The notes under the pieces were generated by a model. That model saw only the letters and a program-made list of their open reading frames with translations. It had not been told where the DNA came from and searched no databases. From the NCBI GenBank assembly GCA_015485155.1, contig WFUF01000025.1, positions 62,001 to 126,000 of the forward strand: a stretch of DNA of 64,000 bases. Reading direction: 5' to 3'. This DNA is from Robiginitomaculum sp. Its GTDB lineage: Bacteria; Pseudomonadota; Alphaproteobacteria; Caulobacterales; Maricaulaceae. Positions 44,883 through 55,709 of this stretch are shown here, one piece after another. A program made the translations under genes and the position numbers. The first letter of the stretch is position 1. The number at the start of each line of letters is the position of its first letter.

Positions 44883-46226
44883 ATGGTTGATTGCGAAAAA
44901 GATACTATTTTTGCCCTGGCCAGCGCCCGGGGGCGGGCCGGCGTTGCAGTTATTCGTATTTCTGGTGACAAATCTTTATGGGCAGCGCAGACACTGACTT
45001 CCGTCGGCTCTTTTTCCGCCGGTGAGTTTCAGTTTGCCTGTTTAAGAGACCCAAAGGATGGAAGCGCTTTAGATCAGGCAATAGTTTTATTTTTTTCCGG
45101 CCCGAAAAGTTTTACCGGCGAGGATGTTGTAGAGCTGCAATGTCACGGAAGCCCGGCAGTTATAGATGCGATATTTAACGTTCTGCTGGAGATGGGATTA
45201 CGACCCGCAGAGCCCGGAGAATTTACCCGAAGGGCGTTTATTAATGGACGAATGGATCTTGTGCAGGCAGAGGGCCTGGCTGATCTTATTGATGCTCGCA
45301 CAGAGGGGCAGCGGCAGCAGGCGCTTCAGCAAATGGGGGGAAGTTTAAGTCAATATGTTGTAAAATGGCGGGCCTTGCTTTTGGAGTTTTTGGCACAGGT
45401 TGAAGCCGAAATAGACTTTTCAGAAGAGGAAGATGTTCCAGGGGCCTTAAGCGCCCGGATATTACCGGGCATATCAAGCCTCGAACAGGAACTAATGGAG
45501 CATTTACGGCATGCTGGGCGGGGCAAGAAGGTAAGAGACGGGTTTTTAATAGCCCTGATCGGGCCGGTAAACGCCGGAAAATCAACACTTCTTAATGCGC
45601 TGTCAGGAGAGGAGCGAGCTATTGTTTCAAATCAACCAGGAACAACCCGTGACGTGGTTGAGGTAGAAACTCAAATTGGCGGGTTTCTGGTAACAATTGC
45701 AGATACTGCCGGTTTGCGAAAAACCAGACAAAAAATTGAAAAAGAAGGAATTAGAAGAACAAAGATTACCGCAAATAATGCGGACTTAAGACTTTTTTTG
45801 CTGGAGTGCGGGCAAGAAAGGCCAGATGAAATGCTTGCGGTAGCAAAGGACGGGGATCTGTTTTTACACACCAAGGCTGATCTTAATGAAAAGGCTGTTT
45901 ATGATGAGGGCTGGCTCCTGATTTCTGCAAAGACCGGCTTGGGCATGGCAAAGCTACAGGCCGTTTTGCAGGAAAAAGTGGAGCAGCAATTATCCGCAAC
46001 CGAAGCACCAAGCCTGACTAGGCAGCGCCATGTCAAAGCAATTGATTCTGCGCTGGGCTTTTTGGCATCAGCAAAGACCGGATTGTGTAAAGAGGAAAAT
46101 TTGTATCCCGAATTGGTTGCCGATGATCTTCGACAGTGTGGCATTTGTTTGAGTGGGCTGTTGGGGGAGCTGGGGTCGGAGCAAATACTGGATCAGATTT
46201 TTGGTGAGTTTTGCATTGGTAAATAG
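44883..46226 (+). CDS. mnmE: tRNA modification GTPase MnmE
   Basis: A 447-residue GTPase that with MnmG places the (carboxymethyl)aminomethyl group on wobble U34 of tRNAs. The N-terminal tetrahydrofolate-binding domain (TIFALASARGRAGVAVIRISG), G1 GPVNAGKSTLLNAL, G2/K-loop GTTRDVVE, G3 DTAGLRKTRQKIE, an unusual G4 TKAD instead of NKxD, and the C-terminal CIGK active cysteine are visible. It is 112 bp before mnmG, and the gap contains a parS site. Confidence 0.95.
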   Translation: MVDCEKDTIFALASARGRAGVAVIRISGDKSLWAAQTLTSVGSFSAGEFQFACLRDPKDGSALDQAIVLFFSGPKSFTGEDVVELQCHGSPAVIDAIFNVLLEMGLRPAEPGEFTRRAFINGRMDLVQAEGLADLIDARTEGQRQQALQQMGGSLSQYVVKWRALLLEFLAQVEAEIDFSEEEDVPGALSARILPGISSLEQELMEHLRHAGRGKKVRDGFLIALIGPVNAGKSTLLNALSGEERAIVSNQPGTTRDVVEVETQIGGFLVTIADTAGLRKTRQKIEKEGIRRTKITANNADLRLFLLECGQERPDEMLAVAKDGDLFLHTKADLNEKAVYDEGWLLISAKTGLGMAKLQAVLQEKVEQQLSATEAPSLTRQRHVKAIDSALGFLASAKTGLCKEENLYPELVADDLRQCGICLSGLLGELGSEQILDQIFGEFCIGK

Positions 46227-46236
46227 AAAAGCAAAA

Positions 46237-46252
46237 TGTTTCACGTGAAACA
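46237..46252. promoter_or_regulatory. parS: parS site 1 (ParB binding)
   Basis: TGTTTCACGTGAAACA, a perfect match to the 16-bp palindromic parS consensus, in the mnmE-mnmG gap, 6.1 kb right of the predicted origin. Confidence 0.95.
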
Positions 46253-46338
46253 ATGTAAAACAGATTCGACTTTTTCCAAAAAAATAAGTACAGCACTGAG
46301 CTGCAATAGCAGAAACCACAGTTTTAATCAGGCGTGTC

Positions 46339-48204
46339 ATGCAAACCAGATTTGATGTCATTGTAATTGGTGCGGGCCATGCTGGCTGCGAGGCTGCTTC
46401 GGCATCAGCGCGCCTTGGCGCCAAGACATTGCTGTTGACGCCGTCACTTTCAAATTTGGGGCAGATGAGTTGCAACCCGGCCATAGGAGGAATGGGAAAG
46501 GGGCATTTGGTAAGAGAAATAGATGCCCTTGGCGGACTAATGGGCGAAATTGCTGATTTATCCGGGATTCAGTTTAGAATATTAAATCGGCGCAAGGGCC
46601 CGGCAGTACATGGCCCGCGTACCCAGTCAGACAGAAAGTTGTATCAGCAAGCAATAACAGAAAAAATAACAGAACAAGCAGGCCTTGAGATTGTTGCTGG
46701 TTTCGCGGAAGATCTGCTGCTGGACAAGGGGCGGGTGGCTGGCGTGGTTGATGCCGCCGGTGTCGAGTACAGGGCTGGGGCCGTGGTTATAACCACAGGA
46801 ACCTTTCTAAATGGTACGATTCACAAAGGAAACACCCGTATTCCTGCTGGGCGTCATGGAGAAAAACCGGCAATCGGGCTGGCAAAAACTCTGTATTCTC
46901 TGGGTTTTCCTGTGGGCAGGCTTAAAACAGGAACTCCGGCTCGGCTTGATGCAGCAACAATTGATTTTTCCGGAATGGACTGGCAAAAGGCCGATGATGA
47001 GCCGGTTCCGTTTTCGTTTTTGCACCAGACAATCAAGGTTCCGCAAATAGCTTGCGCCATTACGCACACCAATCTGAAAACACATGAAATCATAAAAAAC
47101 AATCTGAAATTTTCGGCGGTTTATGGCGGCGCCATTACGGGCAATGGCCCAAGATATTGCCCAAGCATTGAGGATAAGCTGCATCGGTTTGCTGACAGAA
47201 AAAGCCACCAGATATTTCTGGAGCCTGAGGGCCTGGATGACGACACAATTTACCCAAATGGAATTTCAACTTCTTTGCCCGAATCCATACAATTGGAATT
47301 TTTACGAACAATTCGTGGCTTGGAGCGTGTAGAGGTTAAACAATATGGCTATGCAATTGAATATGACTATATTGATCCAAGAGCATTAAGACCAACTCTG
47401 GAAACCAAGAAAATCACCGGGCTGTTTTTTGCCGGGCAGATAAACGGCACAACAGGATATGAGGAGGCGGCGGCGCAAGGATTGATTGCCGGGCTTAATG
47501 CGGCGTTTCAAACAGCAGGAAGCCCGGAGTTTTGTCTTGACAGGTCAGAAGCATATATTGGTGTTTTAATTGATGATTTGGTATCGAAAGGGGTTACAGA
47601 GCCCTATCGAATGTATACCTCGCGGGCAGAGTACAGATTATCATTGCGGGCCGATAATGCAGACCAGAGGCTGACCCCGCTTGCGGTGGCTGGCGGGTTT
47701 GCCGGCAGGAAGCGCTCTTCCATATTCAGGGAAAAAATCGAAAAACTCCAAATAGCGCGGAAAATGGCCAATACCAGGGCGCTCAGCCCGGCACAGATTG
47801 CTCAAAAAGGTATTCAAATAAATCAAGACGGGATTAGACGCACCGCTTTTGACTTACTGGCATATCCAAATATTTGCTGGAAAAGTGTTTGTGATTTGTG
47901 GCCTGAATTAAATTCGGTTGAACAAAGTATTGCAGCACAGATTGAAACCGATGCTGTTTATGCCGGCTATATGAAACGGCAGCAAGATGACATTGCGCGG
48001 TTTAGACAAGAGGAATCCAGGGTTTTGCCTGAGGACCTGGACTATTATTCCATTAGCGGTCTTTCTGCGGAGGCTAAACAAAAGCTTAGCCAGGTACGCC
48101 CAACAAGTCTTGGCCAAGCCAGTAGAATCGAGGGTATAACCCCAGGAGCCCTGACCATGCTGCTGCACTTTGTCCGCCATTCAGCAAAAAAGCAAAGGGC
48201 ATGA
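46339..48204 (+). CDS. mnmG: tRNA uridine 5-carboxymethylaminomethyl modification enzyme MnmG
   Basis: A 621-residue FAD protein, the partner of MnmE in wobble-uridine modification. The FAD motif is [20 protein letters not shown], followed by [24 protein letters not shown] (in segments), the [20 protein letters not shown] region with the second signature, and [20 protein letters not shown]. The start ATG at 46339 gives the usual N-terminus. It overlaps rsmG by 4 bp (ATGA). Confidence 0.97.
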   Translation: MQTRFDVIVIGAGHAGCEAASASARLGAKTLLLTPSLSNLGQMSCNPAIGGMGKGHLVREIDALGGLMGEIADLSGIQFRILNRRKGPAVHGPRTQSDRKLYQQAITEKITEQAGLEIVAGFAEDLLLDKGRVAGVVDAAGVEYRAGAVVITTGTFLNGTIHKGNTRIPAGRHGEKPAIGLAKTLYSLGFPVGRLKTGTPARLDAATIDFSGMDWQKADDEPVPFSFLHQTIKVPQIACAITHTNLKTHEIIKNNLKFSAVYGGAITGNGPRYCPSIEDKLHRFADRKSHQIFLEPEGLDDDTIYPNGISTSLPESIQLEFLRTIRGLERVEVKQYGYAIEYDYIDPRALRPTLETKKITGLFFAGQINGTTGYEEAAAQGLIAGLNAAFQTAGSPEFCLDRSEAYIGVLIDDLVSKGVTEPYRMYTSRAEYRLSLRADNADQRLTPLAVAGGFAGRKRSSIFREKIEKLQIARKMANTRALSPAQIAQKGIQINQDGIRRTAFDLLAYPNICWKSVCDLWPELNSVEQSIAAQIETDAVYAGYMKRQQDDIARFRQEESRVLPEDLDYYSISGLSAEAKQKLSQVRPTSLGQASRIEGITPGALTMLLHFVRHSAKKQRA

Positions 48205-48824
48205 GTGAAGCACATGCAATCGCTGCTTTAGAGAAAATTGTTTCACGTGAAACAATGCAGAAATTCTCAAAAATTCATCAAGAGCTGGTCAAATGGTCTG
48301 GTCAATTTAATTTGGTTGCACCGACCAGCCTGGCACAGTACTGGTCTCGTCATGTATTGGACAGCGCTCAATTGTTTTCTCTTGTTCCGACAAGCTCAAA
48401 AACATGGCTAGATTTTGGCTCTGGCGCGGGCTTTCCCGGCATGATATTGGCTATCATGCTCTGTGAACGTGAAGGGGCAACCATGACTCTGGTGGAATCA
48501 AACGGTAAAAAGACGGCGTTTTTACAACATTGCGCCAGAATCACCGGGGCGCCAGTAACGGTTTTGCAGCAAAGAATAGAGCAAACAAAACAACCGCCTG
48601 TTAATGTTGTTACCGCCCGTGCTGTGGCAGATTTACAGCAATTATTGATATGGGCGGATCCCCTTTGTGGCCCGGACACGGTTTTATTGTTTCCAAAAGG
48701 AAAAAACCTTGAACAGGAATTGACCTTAGCCCGTAAGCAGTGGGACATTGATTATCAGCTAATCGACAGTTGCACCGAAAGGGGCGCAAAAATTGTCAAA
48801 ATAGGAAAATTTGCTCGTGTCTGA
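48201..48824 (+). CDS. rsmG: 16S rRNA (guanine527-N7)-methyltransferase RsmG
   Basis: A 207-residue SAM-dependent methyltransferase for 16S rRNA G527. The SAM motif is [17 protein letters not shown], with [11 protein letters not shown] and VTARAVADL also typical. The N-terminal IVSRETMQK is encoded by a perfect parS site, a recurring feature of alphaproteobacterial rsmG. It overlaps mnmG by 4 bp and parA by 8 bp at the preferred GTG. Confidence 0.95.
   Translation: MSEAHAIAALEKIVSRETMQKFSKIHQELVKWSGQFNLVAPTSLAQYWSRHVLDSAQLFSLVPTSSKTWLDFGSGAGFPGMILAIMLCEREGATMTLVESNGKKTAFLQHCARITGAPVTVLQQRIEQTKQPPVNVVTARAVADLQQLLIWADPLCGPDTVLLFPKGKNLEQELTLARKQWDIDYQLIDSCTERGAKIVKIGKFARV
48239..48254. promoter_or_regulatory. 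parS: parS site 2 inside rsmG
   Basis: A second perfect TGTTTCACGTGAAACA, in frame within rsmG codons for V-S-R-E-T, about 2.0 kb right of the first site and 0.6 kb left of parA. Confidence 0.95.
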
Positions 48825-49635
48825 TCAAAATCAAGAAACACCAAGGGTTTTAGCTGTGGTTAATCAAAAGGGTGGTGTTGGCAAAACCACAACCGCGATA
48901 AATTTGGCCACAGCTTTGGCTGCAATCGGTCAAAAAACCCTTGTTATGGACATTGATCCACAAGGAAATGCCTCAACTGGTTTGGGGGTTGGGCCAGCAG
49001 ATCGAAAGAAAACCACTTATGATGTCATTGTTGATGAGGAAAAGCTGCAAAGCACAATCTTGTCTACACTGGTGCCAAACCTTTGGCTGGTTCCTGCTCA
49101 TTACGATTTGGCCGGCGTGGAGCTGGAGTTGGCGAATGCCCCTCGCAGATCATACAGAATAAAGCAGGCTCTAGATGGTCTGACAAAAACCGGCACCGAC
49201 AAACTTGACTATATATTGATAGACTGCCCGCCTTCTTTAAATGTATTGACGGTTAATGCATTAACCGCAGCTGATGGATTGATAGTTCCTTTGCAGTGTG
49301 AGTTCTTTGCTCTGGAAGGCCTGTCGCAATTATTGCGAACCGTTGATCTGGTTCGCACCAGCTTAAATCCAAAACTAGCAATTCAGGGCATTGTTTTAAC
49401 CATGTATGATGGAAGAAACAATCTGGCGCGGCAGGTCTCAACAGATGTAAGGCAGCATTTTGGCGATCTTGTTTATAACACCATGATCCCACGCAATGTG
49501 CGCATTTCCGAAGCACCTGGTTTTGGAAAGCCGGCTTTGATTTATGACCATTCCTGTGTCGGCAGCAAAGCATATATGAAACTGGCCAGCGAATTGATAA
49601 AACGTGAAAAAATAGAGATTGAGGCTTCAGCATGA
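48817..49635 (+). CDS. parA: Chromosome partitioning ATPase ParA
   Basis: A 272-residue MinD/ParA-family ATPase that moves origin DNA with ParB. The deviant Walker A KGGVGKTTTAINLATAL, VMDIDPQGNASTGLG and DYILIDCPPSLNVLTVNAL (switch II region) are seen. Two starts are possible: TTG 48811 (AGGA only four bases away) and GTG 48817 (AGGA ten bases away, MSDQNQETP); I prefer the latter, though not strongly. parB overlaps its stop by 4 bp. Confidence 0.95.
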   Translation: MSDQNQETPRVLAVVNQKGGVGKTTTAINLATALAAIGQKTLVMDIDPQGNASTGLGVGPADRKKTTYDVIVDEEKLQSTILSTLVPNLWLVPAHYDLAGVELELANAPRRSYRIKQALDGLTKTGTDKLDYILIDCPPSLNVLTVNALTAADGLIVPLQCEFFALEGLSQLLRTVDLVRTSLNPKLAIQGIVLTMYDGRNNLARQVSTDVRQHFGDLVYNTMIPRNVRISEAPGFGKPALIYDHSCVGSKAYMKLASELIKREKIEIEASA

Positions 49636-50513
49636 CAACTACGGAAAAGAAAACAGGTTTGGGCCGAGGCCTATCTGCTTTGCTGGGAGAGCAGCCCGCC
49701 CCCCGCGCGCCGGATTCAGAAAATCAGCAGCCGATAATGCTGCCAATTGAATTTTTACAGCGCAATCCAGAGCAACCAAGGCGCCATTTTGACGATGAAA
49801 AAATGCAACAACTTGTTTCATCCATTCGCCAACAGGGTGTCTTGCAGCCGATTTTGGTTAGGAGCATTGTTGGAACAAGCCAGTACCAAATTGTTGCTGG
49901 AGAGCGCAGGTGGCGAGCCGCCGGACAGGCGGGCCTACATGAGGTTCCTGTATATGTGCGCGAGCTATCAGACCGGGAGGTGGTTGAGGTTGCCCTGGTT
50001 GAAAATATGCAGCGCTCCGACCTAAACCCCGTAGAAGAAGCGCAAGGATATCGCACCTTAATAGATCAGTTTCACCACACTCAAGAAGAGGTGGCAAAGG
50101 CGGTGGCCAGAAGCCGTTCCCATATTGCAAATATGGTACGTCTGCTTGAATTGCCTGAATCTGTACAGGAAATGCTGATCGATGGCCGGCTTTCTGCGGG
50201 CCACGCCCGAGCTATCTTGTCTGCAGAAAACCCAGTTGCAATATCAGAAACAGTCATTGATCGAGCGCTAAGCGTCAGGCAAACAGAAAAGCTGGTTCGT
50301 GATTCTTTGGGTAAGCTGGAAACAAAATCAAAAAAATCATCGAACACCAAAGTAAAAGACACCGACACGATGGCGCTGGAATCCAGTTTAAGCGAAGCCC
50401 TTGGATTAAAGGTGAGCATTTTGCAAAAAAAGGGAAATACCGGACTGCTGCAAATTGAATATTTGACACTTGAGCAGTTGGATGATTTGTGCAGAAGAAT
50501 AAACACTAAGTAA
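49632..50513 (+). CDS. parB: Chromosome partitioning protein ParB
   Basis: A 293-residue parS-binding CTPase clamp. The N-terminal ParA-interacting peptide (KKTGLGRGLSALLGE), the CTP-binding GERRWRAAGQAGL and LVENMQRSDLNPVEEAQGY, and the helix-turn-helix VAKAVARSRSHIANMVRLLELP are visible, followed by a linker and a C-terminal dimerisation domain. It is coupled to parA by ATGA and ends 2 bp from the convergent holA stop. Two target parS sites lie 1.4 and 3.4 kb upstream. Confidence 0.96.
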   Translation: MTTTEKKTGLGRGLSALLGEQPAPRAPDSENQQPIMLPIEFLQRNPEQPRRHFDDEKMQQLVSSIRQQGVLQPILVRSIVGTSQYQIVAGERRWRAAGQAGLHEVPVYVRELSDREVVEVALVENMQRSDLNPVEEAQGYRTLIDQFHHTQEEVAKAVARSRSHIANMVRLLELPESVQEMLIDGRLSAGHARAILSAENPVAISETVIDRALSVRQTEKLVRDSLGKLETKSKKSSNTKVKDTDTMALESSLSEALGLKVSILQKKGNTGLLQIEYLTLEQLDDLCRRINTK

Positions 50514-50515
50514 TA

Positions 50516-51556
50516 TCAATGCCTTAGAGTTGATATAGCCAGAACAAACCGTCCTGCCAAATATGGCTCTGTGCCAAGGGGTGACTTTAATTCCTGCTCA
50601 GCAATTGTGGCCTTCTCCAGGGCTTTTTCCAGTTTTGTTGCTGACCAGATAGAGCAGTGTCGCATGAATATATCGCGGTGCATTGCAAATATTGGCGGCC
50701 GCAAAGCAGACATTGCACTGGCAATAGATCCGCCATTTTTTGTTGCGCAGAGCACCTGGTGCATGCGGTGAAGGTGTCTGGCAACAGCGCGCACGATCAT
50801 TATTGCAGACTGTCCGCTGTCAATAAGCTGATTTAGAGCTTTATCGGCATCAGCAGCGCGGCCTTCAACACACGCAAACACCAGTTTTTCCAGTGTACTA
50901 TTGCCGGCTTCTGAAATGACATCTTGAATATGGGCTATGGTAACAGGCTGTTTTGGCCGGTCATTCAAAAAACAAATCAGCTTTTCCACCTCAAGGCTCA
51001 GAATTTTGCGATCGGGAGGAAGGCTGGAGGCCAACAGGCTCAAGGCATCGGGCTCAATTGTGTGTCCCGCCTCCAGTAATAACTGCTTGCAGACACGCAT
51101 TACATCACCGGGGCGATCCGGATAACAGGCAATAACAACAGCCTTGTCACGGTCTTTCTCCAGAGCTTTGCGCAAGAGATTGGATGTCGGTAATGGCCCT
51201 GCTTCTATGAGGAGCCGGGCAACTGGCAAATTATCCGGGTCAGAAAAAACCTTAAGTGTCTCAATAATATGTTTTGTGTCATCAGCATTAGGATTCTTAA
51301 TGTGCACAAGTCTTGGCCCGCCGGTTAGGGAATAGGCTGCCATTTCATCAACCAGGCCAATTTCATTTTTGCTTATTTCACCGGCTGTAAACCCGGAAAT
51401 GGAAAAGTCATCAGCCCTGTGATCAAGCCACTTACTGCGCAGTTTACAAACAAATTCAGATACTTTTCCGCTATCGGTTCCATAAACTAAGGCAACAAAA
51501 ACATTAGGCTCGGGCCTGCGTAAAAAAAAGTTTGCAGCCGATTGATTTAATTTCAT
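50516..51556 (-). CDS. holA: DNA polymerase III delta subunit
   Basis: A 346-residue clamp-loader delta subunit. The N-terminal segment FVALVYGTDSGKVSEFVCKLRSKWLD is typical, followed by a non-functional AAA+-like fold (RLLIEAGPLPTSNLLRKALEKD, VIACYPD) and a helical C-terminal collar domain (LSLEVEKLICFL, LISDSGQSAIMIVRAVARHLHRM in similar form). The ATG overlaps the lptE stop by 4 bp. It faces parB tail to tail. The order leuS-lptE-holA against parB is standard. Confidence 0.93.
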   Translation of the reverse strand: MKLNQSAANFFLRRPEPNVFVALVYGTDSGKVSEFVCKLRSKWLDHRADDFSISGFTAGEISKNEIGLVDEMAAYSLTGGPRLVHIKNPNADDTKHIIETLKVFSDPDNLPVARLLIEAGPLPTSNLLRKALEKDRDKAVVIACYPDRPGDVMRVCKQLLLEAGHTIEPDALSLLASSLPPDRKILSLEVEKLICFLNDRPKQPVTIAHIQDVISEAGNSTLEKLVFACVEGRAADADKALNQLIDSGQSAIMIVRAVARHLHRMHQVLCATKNGGSIASAMSALRPPIFAMHRDIFMRHCSIWSATKLEKALEKATIAEQELKSPLGTEPYLAGRFVLAISTLRH

Positions 51557-52053
51557 TGTTTATCGCGATTGGCAGCAAAATAAAATCCCAGTTGATCCAA
51601 TATGGTATCTGCCAGCGCTGACAGGGCCCGCTCTTCTGCATCTTTTTCGGCAACCTGTGAGGCATAAGGATTTGCTGGCGAGGCAAATGATGCGGTGCTG
51701 CTTGCAGTCATATTGGTAAGTGGCTTGCCCTGTTTATCCCGCAAAACCCAATTGGCCGTTAGCTGTATTTGGTAACGTGTAGCCACATTATCAGATAAAA
51801 CCCCAAATCCAAGGCGGGACGGGGAAAGCTCTATATCGAGCTGATACTTTCCGCTATTACCTGTTTGAATTCCTCCGCGTTCAAGCATTTCCTGATTAAG
51901 AAAAAACCCGGTTCTGCCCTCTATTTCATTCATTTGAATAGATGAAAAGCTGGATCTTGCGCCATTTTTTTCAGCATAAACCGGTGAGAATCCGGTGCAA
52001 GCAGTCAAAAAAGGCAAAAGAAGAAATATAACAGGTAAAAGATATCTATTCAT
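51553..52053 (-). CDS. lptE: LPS-assembly lipoprotein LptE
   Basis: A 166-residue outer-membrane lipoprotein that plugs and assists LptD. The signal peptide ends in the lipobox LTAC (MNRYLLPVIFLLLPFLTAC-TGFSPVY). The mature part has the LptE pattern: GFSPVYAEKN, LDIELSPSRLGFGVLSDNVATRY, LTANWVLRDKQGKP and ASFASPANPYASQVAEKDAEERALSALADTI (in segments). It starts one base after the leuS stop, and the gene overlaps holA by 4 bp. Confidence 0.9.
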   Translation of the reverse strand: MNRYLLPVIFLLLPFLTACTGFSPVYAEKNGARSSFSSIQMNEIEGRTGFFLNQEMLERGGIQTGNSGKYQLDIELSPSRLGFGVLSDNVATRYQIQLTANWVLRDKQGKPLTNMTASSTASFASPANPYASQVAEKDAEERALSALADTILDQLGFYFAANRDKQ

Positions 52054-52054
52054 C

Positions 52055-54631
52055 TTAAGCCGCCACTATATTGATTATTCTATCAGGAACTATAATCACC
52101 TTTTTCACCTCAAGACCAGCTATGGATTTCTGCACGGACGGATTTTTCATCGCCAGATCAGAAAGCTCATCTTTGCTAAGGCCGGCAATTACATCAAGCT
52201 GTCCCCGGCGCTTTCCGTTTACCTGTAGCGGAATTACAATTGTGTCGTCCTCGGCCAGCTCATCTTCAAAATCCGGCCATGGGGTTTGTGCAACAAGGCC
52301 CTGTTCACCAAGCTTTTCCCAGCAGCTCTCAGCTAAATGCGGCACAAACGGAGATAATAGCAAGATCAGTGTTCGGGTCGCCTGATATCTGGCGGCGAGC
52401 ATTTCACCATCAGCATCTTTTGCTTTGCGAATGGCGTTCATTAGTTCGTAGAGCCTGGCAACGGCTTTGTTAAACCCAAGCGTTTCAATATCTTGCGATA
52501 CGGATCGAATAGTTTTGTGGGTAAGGCGAATCAAAGGCTCAGAGCTTTTTATTGTAGAAGGGTTTTGAGCAATTGGCTGTTCAGAAACATCACAAACCTC
52601 GGCCCAGACCCGCTGTACAAAGCGAGCGGCTCCTTCTACTCCGGCCTCTGTCCATTGAACATCACGGGCGGGCGGGCTGTCCGAGAGCACAAACCAGCGC
52701 GCAACGTCAGCGCCATATTTTTTGATAATAACAGCAGGATCAACTGTATTTCGCTTCGACTTGGACATTTTTTCTATGGCGCCAACATGTACATGGCTAC
52801 CATTTTTGGTTTTCCAGCCTGCACCGTCCGAAATAATTTCTTCGGGAGACAGCCAATTACCCTCATCATCACGATAGGTTTCGTGGGTGACCATGCCTTG
52901 CGTAAACATGCCATCAAAAGGCTCCCCGCCAGGAAGGTCCAAAAGCCCGCTATCTCGCAAAGCCCGGGTAAAAAAGCGGGCATATAACAAGTGTAAAACC
53001 GCGTGCTCTATGCCCCCGATATATTGATCAACCGGAAGCCAGCCCCTAGCAGCATCGTTTTCAACGGGGGTGTCGGCTTTGGGTGAGCAGAACCGGGCAA
53101 AATACCACGAACTATCAACAAAAGTATCCAATGTGTCGGTTTCACGCACCGCAGGTTTTGCACATGTGGGACACTTGGTGTGTTTCCATGTTGGGTGATG
53201 ATCCAGAGGATTACCCGGCTGCTCGAAAGAAACCGTATCTGGCAAAACAACTGGTAATTCAGCCTCTGGAACCGGAACAATCCCACAAGAATCACAATGA
53301 ATCACTGGAATAGGGCAACCCCAATACCGTTGCCGTGATGCCCCCCAGTCTCGCAGTCGAAACTGTATTTTCCGTTTTCCTTTTTGAAGCTTCTCCAGCT
53401 TGGAAATGGCGATGGGAATTGCTTCTTTTACGGTTTTTCCATTTAGAAACCCGGAATTGTATAGCTTACCCTCGCCGACCCAGGCAGTATCATAAATACG
53501 GTATTCTTCGGCGTCTTCACCGGGAGGCAGCACTACCGGTAGTACCGGCAGGTCATACTTTCTAGCAAAATCAAGGTCTCTCTGGTCACCGGCTGGACAG
53601 GCAAAAATCGCGCCGGTGCCATAGCCCATTAGTACAAAGTTGGCTATCCAGACCGGCAGCCTCTTTCCCTCGATAAAAGGGTGTTCAACACTAAGGCCGG
53701 TATCAATGCCGGTTTTTTCAGCGCGCTCAATAGCTTCTTCTGAGGTTCCAGCTTGTGCGCATTTTCTCACAAAATCATCAATTTCAGTTCTGCTTTTTGC
53801 CAGCTTCAGGGTCAGCGGGTGCTGGGGAGACAGGGCAATAAAGCTGGCGCCAAACAGGGTGTCTGGTCTGGTGGTAAAAACTTCAATGCCCTTATCAAAA
53901 CCATCAGGCGCAGCCTCACCGGCAAACGCAAAACGAACCAAGGCCCCTTCAGATCGGCCAATCCAGTTGGCCTGCATGGTGCGAACCTTTTCCGGCCAGC
54001 GCGATAAATCATCAAGCGCATCTAATAAATCCTGCGCATAGGCTGTAATACGGAAAAACCATTGCTCCAGGTTTCTGGTTTCCACCAATGCGCCAGAGCG
54101 CCATCCGCGCCCATCCACAACCTGTTCGTTGGCAAGGACGGTATTTTCCACAGGATCCCAGTTAACTTGCGAGCTTTTGCGATATATTAGGTCATTTTCG
54201 AGTAGTTTCAGGAAAATTTTTTGCTGTTGGTGGTAATAGTCTTGATCACAGGTGGCGAATTCACGAGACCAGTCCAAAGAAAACCCAAGGGCTTTTAGCT
54301 GCTTTCGCATGGAGGCTATATTCTTATAAGTCCAGTCCTTTGGCTGTACACCCTTTTGTATGGCAGCGTTTTCCGCAGGAAGACCAAAGGCGTCCCAGCC
54401 CATTGGGTGAAGCACAGCATCACCTTTGGCGCGGCGATATCTTGCCAGGACATCACCCATTGCATAATTGCGAACATGCCCCATGTGCAACCGCCCGGAC
54501 GGATAGGGAAACATTTCCAGAATATACGATTTTTCTTGTCCGGGCTTCGGGTCTTTTGCGACGAAGCAAGCTTGTTCTTCCCACGCTTTTTGCCATTTAG
54601 CTTCGCTGGTTTCGTAAGGGTAGCGGATCAT
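52055..54631 (-). CDS. leuS: Leucyl-tRNA synthetase
   Basis: An 858-residue class I aminoacyl-tRNA synthetase. The HIGH motif is HMGH in [20 protein letters not shown], the CP1 editing domain runs from about residue 220 to 410 ([29 protein letters not shown]), and KMSKS is in [15 protein letters not shown]. The C-terminal domain ends normally. An ATG at 54631 with AAAGG eight bases upstream is preferred over a GTG ten codons earlier. lptE and holA follow in the same direction. Confidence 0.97.
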   Translation of the reverse strand: MIRYPYETSEAKWQKAWEEQACFVAKDPKPGQEKSYILEMFPYPSGRLHMGHVRNYAMGDVLARYRRAKGDAVLHPMGWDAFGLPAENAAIQKGVQPKDWTYKNIASMRKQLKALGFSLDWSREFATCDQDYYHQQQKIFLKLLENDLIYRKSSQVNWDPVENTVLANEQVVDGRGWRSGALVETRNLEQWFFRITAYAQDLLDALDDLSRWPEKVRTMQANWIGRSEGALVRFAFAGEAAPDGFDKGIEVFTTRPDTLFGASFIALSPQHPLTLKLAKSRTEIDDFVRKCAQAGTSEEAIERAEKTGIDTGLSVEHPFIEGKRLPVWIANFVLMGYGTGAIFACPAGDQRDLDFARKYDLPVLPVVLPPGEDAEEYRIYDTAWVGEGKLYNSGFLNGKTVKEAIPIAISKLEKLQKGKRKIQFRLRDWGASRQRYWGCPIPVIHCDSCGIVPVPEAELPVVLPDTVSFEQPGNPLDHHPTWKHTKCPTCAKPAVRETDTLDTFVDSSWYFARFCSPKADTPVENDAARGWLPVDQYIGGIEHAVLHLLYARFFTRALRDSGLLDLPGGEPFDGMFTQGMVTHETYRDDEGNWLSPEEIISDGAGWKTKNGSHVHVGAIEKMSKSKRNTVDPAVIIKKYGADVARWFVLSDSPPARDVQWTEAGVEGAARFVQRVWAEVCDVSEQPIAQNPSTIKSSEPLIRLTHKTIRSVSQDIETLGFNKAVARLYELMNAIRKAKDADGEMLAARYQATRTLILLLSPFVPHLAESCWEKLGEQGLVAQTPWPDFEDELAEDDTIVIPLQVNGKRRGQLDVIAGLSKDELSDLAMKNPSVQKSIAGLEVKKVIIVPDRIINIVAA

Positions 54632-54721
54632 AACAAAACCTTTGGTTTTATTCACGGGCACTGTTTGGTTGTGCGAGAGAGTTTTTATTAACAGCCAGGT
54701 ACAAAGCTGTTGAACATATCT

Positions 54722-55183
54722 CTAGCGCAAGGTTCTGATTTTTAATTCACGGGCCCGCGATAAAATTGAATTCTCAATTTGAATTTCTGTATCGGGATCA
54801 ACGCTTGCTGATATCCATTGGCCATTTGCATCGCGCTCCTCCTTGAATACTGAAACTTTCAAGCCATCAGCGCGCAGCCTTGTGTCAAGAATATAAACAG
54901 TTGCTTTAAAGCGCTCATTGGGTGCTGAGGCATCAGAATGCCATCCGGTAATGATGATCCCGCCATAGGGGTCCGCAGATTCAAGCGGCATAAACTCAAG
55001 GGTTTCCAAAGACGCACGCCACAAAAAGCTATTGACGCCAATCCCTGCAATTTGGCCCTTTTTTGAGCCAGCAAAGGGGCTGGTTACCGTACCAACAGCT
55101 TTACTGGCCTGCGAACAGGCTGAAGTGGCCAAACCGGCGGCCAGCAGCACAACAACACCGAAACGAGATGATAGTTTTACCAT
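54722..55183 (-). CDS. DUF3576 family lipoprotein
   Basis: A 153-residue predicted lipoprotein of the DUF3576 family, alphaproteobacterial and functionally unassigned. The signal ends in lipobox TSAC. Family segments include IAGIGVNSFLWRASLETLEFMPLESADPYGGIIITGWH (in parts), ERFKATVYILDTRLRADGLKVSVF and the C-terminal IENSILSRARELKIRTLR. It precedes leuS in the same direction with a 90-bp gap, the standard alphaproteobacterial order. Confidence 0.87.
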   Translation of the reverse strand: MVKLSSRFGVVVLLAAGLATSACSQASKAVGTVTSPFAGSKKGQIAGIGVNSFLWRASLETLEFMPLESADPYGGIIITGWHSDASAPNERFKATVYILDTRLRADGLKVSVFKEERDANGQWISASVDPDTEIQIENSILSRARELKIRTLR

Positions 55184-55709
55184 AATTTCAACACCAAAAG
55201 CCTCTTAACCAGAACGCCCAAAAGGCGCTTATACCATGTTGTTTCGTGCTGGCTAGGGCTTGTTACCAGTTTCAAATCCTATTTAAAAATAATTGCTCGA
55301 ATAAGCAGGGTTTAGTGCACATGGCAGCGTTGCTGTAAGGACACAAGTTTTTTTAACCATCTTTAAGTTTGGTCTGCACAGCTTGACCCCGCATAACCGT
55401 TAGTACAAAAAACTTTCTGGCATCCGGGGGAAGGGGCCGATCGCGCCCGGTTACGATTGGGCAGGCAATCAACACACAGGTGTTTTGAGGCTGTGTTTTG
55501 AGACTGTCTTTCGTAGCCGGTGCGTTGTTCTTTTCTCCCGAAATGTGATAGTATGTGCAAACAGTAACGTATAAAAGAAATTAATTTTGACTCTGGTTTC
55601 TTTTTGGTAACATGTTTGTTGTAGGCTTGTTGCATGTTTTGGTGTAGTGTAGTCATCAGGAGTTGAAAATCGGGTCTGGCTTGACCAGGTAAATCAGAGG
55701 GAGATCAAG
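55184..55709. other. Intergenic region between DUF3576 and the NtrZ-like gene
   Basis: About 526 bp without a convincing gene. It must hold the DUF3576 promoter (leftward) and the promoter of the 148-residue secreted-protein gene (rightward). A 97-codon open frame on the minus strand (55363-55656) has unlikely composition and no ribosome site. GTGTTTTGAG occurs twice near 55480-55505. I see no confident -35/-10 pair, tRNA or strong hairpin. Confidence 0.5.

Noticed and set aside
46231-46310. Peptide with FHVKH read on the minus strand near mnmG
   Set aside because: It is only the parS palindrome translated in an antisense frame.
55363-55656. 97-codon open frame on the minus strand in the DUF3576/NtrZ-like gap
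   Set aside because: Composition is unlike a real protein, there is no ribosome binding site and I recognise no motif.
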